A DNA stretch of 64,000 nt, from NCBI GenBank assembly GCA_022819905.1, contig JAJEGJ010000074.1, forward strand, positions 1 through 64,000. The letters are read 5' to 3'. Below, piece by piece: positions 60,073 through 64,000 of the stretch. This DNA is from Alphaproteobacteria bacterium (GTDB taxonomy: Bacteria > Pseudomonadota > Alphaproteobacteria > TMED109). Numbering within the stretch: the stretch's first letter is position 1; every line of letters begins with the position of its first letter. The position numbers were made by a program, and so were the translations under genes. Under the pieces are notes generated by a model. It did no database searches. It was not told where the DNA came from and saw nothing but the letters and a program-made list of their open reading frames with translations.

Positions 60073-62471
60073 GCCCGCCCGCTCCGGCGAGCGCTGTTTT
60101 CGGCCACGAACGCCTCCAGAAACCGCTCCGGCCCGGCCCGGGCCATGGCGGCATCGATGCGCGCCTGGTCCTCCTTGGACGAGGCGCCGGCAAACGTCAG
60201 CGCGATCTCGCCCAGCTGGAGATCGAACAGCCGGGCCCCACGTCGTGACTGGTAGTAGTAGTGACGTTTCGGCGTGGCTCGGGCCAGCAGTTCGATCTGC
60301 CGCTCGTTCAGTCCGAGCCGGGTGTAGACCTCCCGGGCGGCAGGTTCCTGCGCGCGGTCGTTGGGGAGGAAGATCCGTGACGGGCAGGATTCCAGGATCG
60401 CCGGCGCCACGGTGCTCTCCACGACGTCGCTCGGCGACTGGGTGGCGAACACCACCGACACATTGCGCTTGCGGAGGGTCTTGAGCCAGTCGCGGATCTG
60501 CGCGGCGAACAGGGGATCGTCGAGGAAGACCCAGGCCTCGTCGAGCACCAGCATCGTCGGCCGGCCGTCGAACCGCTCGCGCAGCCGGTGGAACAGGTAA
60601 CCGAGGACCGGTGCCGCGAGACCCTCGTTCTCGAGCAGCTCCTCCATCTCGAAGCCCTGCACCTCGGACAGGGCCAGCGAATCGTCGTCGGCATCCAGCA
60701 TCCGCCCATGCGGGCCGGCGAGCGTCCACGGCTGCAGGGCGTCCCGGAGCGCCGGGCGGCTCAGCAACAGCCCGAGGCCCGTGAGGGTGCGCTCGCGCGG
60801 CGGTGCGCCCGCGAGGTTGGAGAGAGCGTCCCACAGCTCGCGCCGCGCGCCGGGGTCAATGTCGATGCCCGCGCGCCGGAGCAGCGCCGCCGTCCACTCG
60901 AGCGCGAAGGCGCGCTCGACGTCCAGCTCGATATGCCGGAGCGGCTGGAACGCCAGCTGCCCGGCAGCGCCGCCCAGGTCCAGGAAGGTGCCGCCCATGC
61001 CGAGCACCGCGGCCCGGCACGAGGCGCCCTTGTCGAACACGTAGACCTGGGCGCCGGGATAGCGGCGGAACTGCAGCGCCAGCATGGCCAGGAGCACGGA
61101 CTTCCCGGCCCCGGTGGGACCGACCACCAGCGTGTGTCCCACGTCGCCGACATGCAGCGAGAGCCGGAACGGCGTGGTGCCGCGCGTCTGCGCGTGGAGC
61201 AGCGGCGGACCGCCCAGATGGGCGTTCCGTTCCGGCCCGGCCCAGGTGGCCGACAGCGGCATCATGTGCGCCAGGTTCAGCGTGTGGACGACCGGTTGCC
61301 GGACGTTCGCATAGGCGTGCCCCGGCAGGGACCCCAGCCACGCCTCGACCGCATTGAGGCGTTCACGGATCGTGGCAAAGCCCCGACCGTGCAGGATCCG
61401 CTCGAGTTCGAGCTGATGCTCGGCGGCGACGGCCGGCGACCTGTGCCGCACGGTCACGCTCGTGGTGACGTGCCCGAACGCGACCAGGTCCTCGCCCAGC
61501 TCCTGCAGCGCCCGATCCGCGTCGGCGGCCTTCACGTCGGCATCCGAATTGACCAGCGCCGCTTCCTGACTGAAGACGACCTCCTTCAGCATGGCCAGCA
61601 CCGACTTCCGTTTGGCGAACCACTGCCGCCGACAGCGCCCGAGCTCGCGCTCCGCTTCGTCCTTCCCGAGGACGAGGAACCGGGTCATCCACCGGTAGGC
61701 GAACGGAAGGTCGTTGAGGTCATCCAGCAGCCCGGGGCGCGTGAGGTTCGGGAACCCCAGCACGGTCAGGGTGCGGAGGTGGAAGTCTCCCAGCGTGGGT
61801 TCGATGCCGCCGGCAAGCGGCGTATCGGCCAGGACTGCATCCAGGTGCGCCGGAATCCCCGGTACCGTGATGCGCCCGCCCGACGCGGAAACCGTGCCAT
61901 GCAGGTAGGTGAGGGTGTCCTCGTCCGACATCGGCGCCAGGCTCGGCATCACGTCTCCCAGGAGCATGAAGGCACGGTCGGTCCGTGCCTGAAAGTTCTC
62001 GAGGTGCGACCGCCAGGTGATCGACCCGCCGGCATCGGCGGCGGCGCGCTCCACCAGGGTTTCAGACGCCCGAGACCACGAATCGGCGGGCGGAAGGTAG
62101 GTGAGCGTCAGCCGGAACAGCGTCTCGAAATGACGACTCCTCCCGGCAAATTCCCGGCGCCGTTCGTCGTCGACCAGTTGCGAGAGGCGATCAGGAAACG
62201 TGCTTCGCGGGTAACTCCGGGCTGGAACGCGTTCGGCGTCGAAGTACAGGGCCCAGCCGGACCCGAACCGCCGCAGCACGTTGTTGACGCGAGCGGTCAC
62301 GGCCATCAGTTCGGATTCGGTGGAACTCTCGAGATCGGGACCGCGGAACCGGGCTGAGCGCTGGAACGAGCCGTCCTTGTTGAGGATGACTCCCGGCGCG
62401 ACCAAGAACGCCCATGGCAGGAGGTCGGCGAGACCGGCCGGCCGGGCCCGGTACTCCCGGAGATTCAGCAT
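60069..62471 (-). CDS. trbE: TrbE, conjugation ATPase (VirB4 type)
   Basis: An 800-residue ATPase. MLNLREYRARPAGLADLLPW is the TrbE start; the N-terminal CagE/TrbE region runs to about 420; Walker A is VVGPTGAGKSVLLAMLALQF (about 435-454), Walker B is TMLVLDEAWVFLDDPLF, and FATQSPSDVVESTVAPAILE is the conserved motif after it. It powers pilus assembly and substrate transfer. Start ATG 62471 overlaps the end of trbD by seven bases. Full length, no break. Confidence 0.95.
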   Translation of the reverse strand: MLNLREYRARPAGLADLLPWAFLVAPGVILNKDGSFQRSARFRGPDLESSTESELMAVTARVNNVLRRFGSGWALYFDAERVPARSYPRSTFPDRLSQLVDDERRREFAGRSRHFETLFRLTLTYLPPADSWSRASETLVERAAADAGGSITWRSHLENFQARTDRAFMLLGDVMPSLAPMSDEDTLTYLHGTVSASGGRITVPGIPAHLDAVLADTPLAGGIEPTLGDFHLRTLTVLGFPNLTRPGLLDDLNDLPFAYRWMTRFLVLGKDEAERELGRCRRQWFAKRKSVLAMLKEVVFSQEAALVNSDADVKAADADRALQELGEDLVAFGHVTTSVTVRHRSPAVAAEHQLELERILHGRGFATIRERLNAVEAWLGSLPGHAYANVRQPVVHTLNLAHMMPLSATWAGPERNAHLGGPPLLHAQTRGTTPFRLSLHVGDVGHTLVVGPTGAGKSVLLAMLALQFRRYPGAQVYVFDKGASCRAAVLGMGGTFLDLGGAAGQLAFQPLRHIELDVERAFALEWTAALLRRAGIDIDPGARRELWDALSNLAGAPPRERTLTGLGLLLSRPALRDALQPWTLAGPHGRMLDADDDSLALSEVQGFEMEELLENEGLAAPVLGYLFHRLRERFDGRPTMLVLDEAWVFLDDPLFAAQIRDWLKTLRKRNVSVVFATQSPSDVVESTVAPAILESCPSRIFLPNDRAQEPAAREVYTRLGLNERQIELLARATPKRHYYYQSRRGARLFDLQLGEIALTFAGASSKEDQARIDAAMARAGPERFLEAFVAENSARRSGRA

Positions 62472-62734
62472 CCGTGGTAGTTCCGGTGCCGAAGGTGGCG
62501 GGCGAGCACCTCCACGAACTGCGCATCGTGCCGGGCGCAGAACACCCCGATCGCCTGCACCACGATCCAGAGGACCAGGCCGGCGACCCATTGCTGGAGC
62601 CCCAGCCCGACGGCGGCGGACAGCGTCCCGTTCAGGATGGCCAGGGACCGCGGCACGCCGGCCATCATGATCGGCTCCGTGAGGGCGCGGTGCAGCGGCA
62701 CCTCGAAACCCTCCGGGGGTGACGAGCGGTTCAC
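62465..62734 (-). CDS. trbD: TrbD, small inner-membrane conjugation protein (VirB3 type)
   Basis: An 89-residue protein: EGFEVPLHRALTEPIMMAGV is the VirB3/TrbD start, and two close spans (LAILNGTLSAAVGLGLQQWV, AGLVLWIVVQAIGVFCARHD) follow, with FVEVLARHLRHRNYHGC at the end. It helps TrbE/VirB4 dock at the membrane. Start is GTG 62734, overlapping the trbC stop by four bases. Confidence 0.9.
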   Translation of the reverse strand: MNRSSPPEGFEVPLHRALTEPIMMAGVPRSLAILNGTLSAAVGLGLQQWVAGLVLWIVVQAIGVFCARHDAQFVEVLARHLRHRNYHGC

Positions 62735-63063
62735 GGAAGCAGAGCCCCGCCGCCGAACGAGAAGAACGTGAGGAAGAAGGATGCGGCCCCGAACGCGATC
62801 GAGAGGCCGAAGACGATCTGGATCATCCGGCGGAACCCGCCGGAGGTGTCTCCGAAGGCGAGCGTGAGACCGGTCACCGTGATGATGATCACGGCCATGA
62901 TGCGCGCCACCGGTCCCTCGACCGAAGTCAGGATGCTCTGGAGCGGCGCTTCCCACGGCATGCCCGATCCGGCCGCGAACGCCGGCCCGGCCGCCCCGAG
63001 TGCGACGAGCAGCACAAGCACGGCGCGGGTCAGGCGCCGACGTGGAGTGGGTTTGATCATCAT
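62731..63063 (-). CDS. trbC: TrbC, pilin subunit precursor (VirB2 type)
   Basis: A 110-residue prepilin: signal peptide RAVLVLLVALGAAGPAFAAG, then two hydrophobic helices of the mature pilin (IMAVIIITVTGLTLAFGDTS and IVFGLSIAFGAASFFLTFF) joined by a short polar loop (GGFRRMIQ). The SGMPWEAPLQSILTSVEGPV segment is a TrbC mark. The mature peptide may be cyclised as in other TrbC pilins. ATG 63063 overlaps the trbB stop (ATGA). Confidence 0.92.
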   Translation of the reverse strand: MMIKPTPRRRLTRAVLVLLVALGAAGPAFAAGSGMPWEAPLQSILTSVEGPVARIMAVIIITVTGLTLAFGDTSGGFRRMIQIVFGLSIAFGAASFFLTFFSFGGGALLP

Positions 63064-64000
63064 GCGGAAGGTCTCCCTGAGGGGTCCGGAGCGGCGCCGA
63101 GGTGCTGGAAGGCGTAGCTGCCGTCCGGACCCAGCCCGTGGACGGCAAGCAGCGTTTCGACGCGGCGCCGCGTGCCGGTGCGGCCGACGAACACCACAAG
63201 ATCGACGGCCTCGGCCACGAGCCGGCGGTCGACCGCGACGGCCGCTTCCTGGATCAGTTGTTCGAGGCGGGCGAGCGCGGCCGCGGCCGAATTGGCGTGG
63301 AGCGTCGCCAGCCCGCCCGGATGACCCGTGTTCCATGCCTTCACGAGAGCGAGGGCCTCCGGGCCGCGCACTTCGCCGACGACGATCCGGTCCGGACGCA
63401 GCCGGAGCGTCGAACGCAGCAGGTCGGAGAGCGTGATGTGGCCCGGTTGGGTGCGGAGCGCCACACAATCGGCGGTTTCGCAAACCAGTTCCCGGGTGTC
63501 TTCCAGCAGCACGACGCGGTCGCCCAGGTCGCGCATCTCGTGCAGGAGCGCGTTGGCCAGCGTCGTCTTGCCCGAGGAGGCGCCACCCGCCACCACGATG
63601 TTCCGGCGGGTCTGGACCGCCTCCCGCAGCAACTCCGCCTGTGTGCGGCTCAAGGCACCGTTCTCGACGTAGGCGTCCAGGACGATGACCCGGCCGGCCG
63701 GTCGGCGAATCGAGAAGCACGGATCGCGGGCCACCGGCGGCAGCACGCCCTCGAAGCGCTCGCCTGTCGCGGGCAGCTCGGCGCTCACAATCGGGTGGTC
63801 GGCCCCGGATGCCCGACCCGCCTGGCTGGCAACCAGGCGAACGACGCGTTCGACCGCCGACGGGGCGAGGCAGACCCCGGTGTCGACACGACCCTGGATC
63901 GCGTGGTCCAGCCACAGACGGCCGTCGGGATTGACCGTGATCTCCAGGACATGCGGGTTGGCGAGCGCACGGCTCACCTCCGAGCCCATGGCGGTACGCA
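63060..64000 (-). CDS. trbB: TrbB, conjugation ATPase (VirB11 type), N-terminus beyond the window
   Basis: At least 309 residues; the frame is open to the right edge and continues upstream of ATG 63989 as RTAMGSEVS, which looks like TrbB, so the real start lies outside. ITVNPDGRLWLDH is the N-terminal domain; Walker A IVVAGGASSGKTTLANAL, acidic VVLLEDTREL, Walker B RIVVGEVRGPEAL and the His box GHPGGLATLHAN are complete. It is a hexameric motor for pilus assembly. First gene of the trb operon seen. Confidence 0.93.
   Translation of the reverse strand, partial: RTAMGSEVSRALANPHVLEITVNPDGRLWLDHAIQGRVDTGVCLAPSAVERVVRLVASQAGRASGADHPIVSAELPATGERFEGVLPPVARDPCFSIRRPAGRVIVLDAYVENGALSRTQAELLREAVQTRRNIVVAGGASSGKTTLANALLHEMRDLGDRVVLLEDTRELVCETADCVALRTQPGHITLSDLLRSTLRLRPDRIVVGEVRGPEALALVKAWNTGHPGGLATLHANSAAAALARLEQLIQEAAVAVDRRLVAEAVDLVVFVGRTGTRRRVETLLAVHGLGPDGSYAFQHLGAAPDPSGRPSA

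Noticed and set aside
1-64000. CRISPR array
   Set aside because: No regularly spaced short repeats were found; the repeats present are duplications, terminal repeats or coding repeats.

Overview
The window is high-GC bacterial DNA. TamA/TamB, envelope lipoproteins and a trb-type conjugation cluster point to a Gram-negative proteobacterium. No rRNA, tRNA or CRISPR array was recognised, so the class cannot be fixed. The mix of long non-coding stretches, broken mobile elements and many toxin-antitoxin (TA) modules suggests a large, decaying accessory genome, as seen in some host-associated or sponge-associated lineages (inference).

Layout. 0-15.5 kb: a TbpB-like surface lipoprotein, an AbiEi/AbiEii pair, a ParD with a broken ParE/VapC tail, GNAT and Doc toxin remnants, an IS1380 fragment cut by an IS1595-type element, a second surface lipoprotein, a Rossmann-fold protein, a TnpB gene between inverted repeats, and a second AbiE-like pair. 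15.9-29.5 kb: thrS and infC, separated by about 10.9 kb of TA modules (Phd/PIN, zeta, HicBA, two VapBC, VapC fragments), a beta-helix membrane protein and two dead integrases. Pieces of the thrS 3' end recur at 11.2, 18.9 and 23.6 kb. The true-looking terminal 31 codons of a second thrS end on the first base of infC (28628-28723). This fits an island that entered at the 3' end of thrS and split an ancestral thrS-infC pair. infC appears to start with AUC.

29.5-38.6 kb: an ABHD10-like hydrolase, a leucine-dehydrogenase-type enzyme, a subtilase lipoprotein, a small lipoprotein, an HpaI-type aldolase and a metzincin lipoprotein with a TbpB-like end. 38.68-41.49 kb: a complete IS1595-family transposon with 25-bp perfect terminal repeats and an 8-bp target duplication. 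It carries transposase, an adenine methyltransferase and a NotI-like endonuclease as one overlapping operon, i.e. a self-mobile restriction-modification system. This is the most striking unit in the window.

42-54.3 kb: exported catalase-peroxidase, an MpaB-family oxygenase, and the tamA-tamB pair for outer-membrane biogenesis. 54.8-64 kb: a lone ParE and, on the minus strand, trbB-C-D-E-J-L-F-G-I, most neighbours overlapping by a few bases. This is the mating-pair-formation module of a conjugative element that runs off the right edge.
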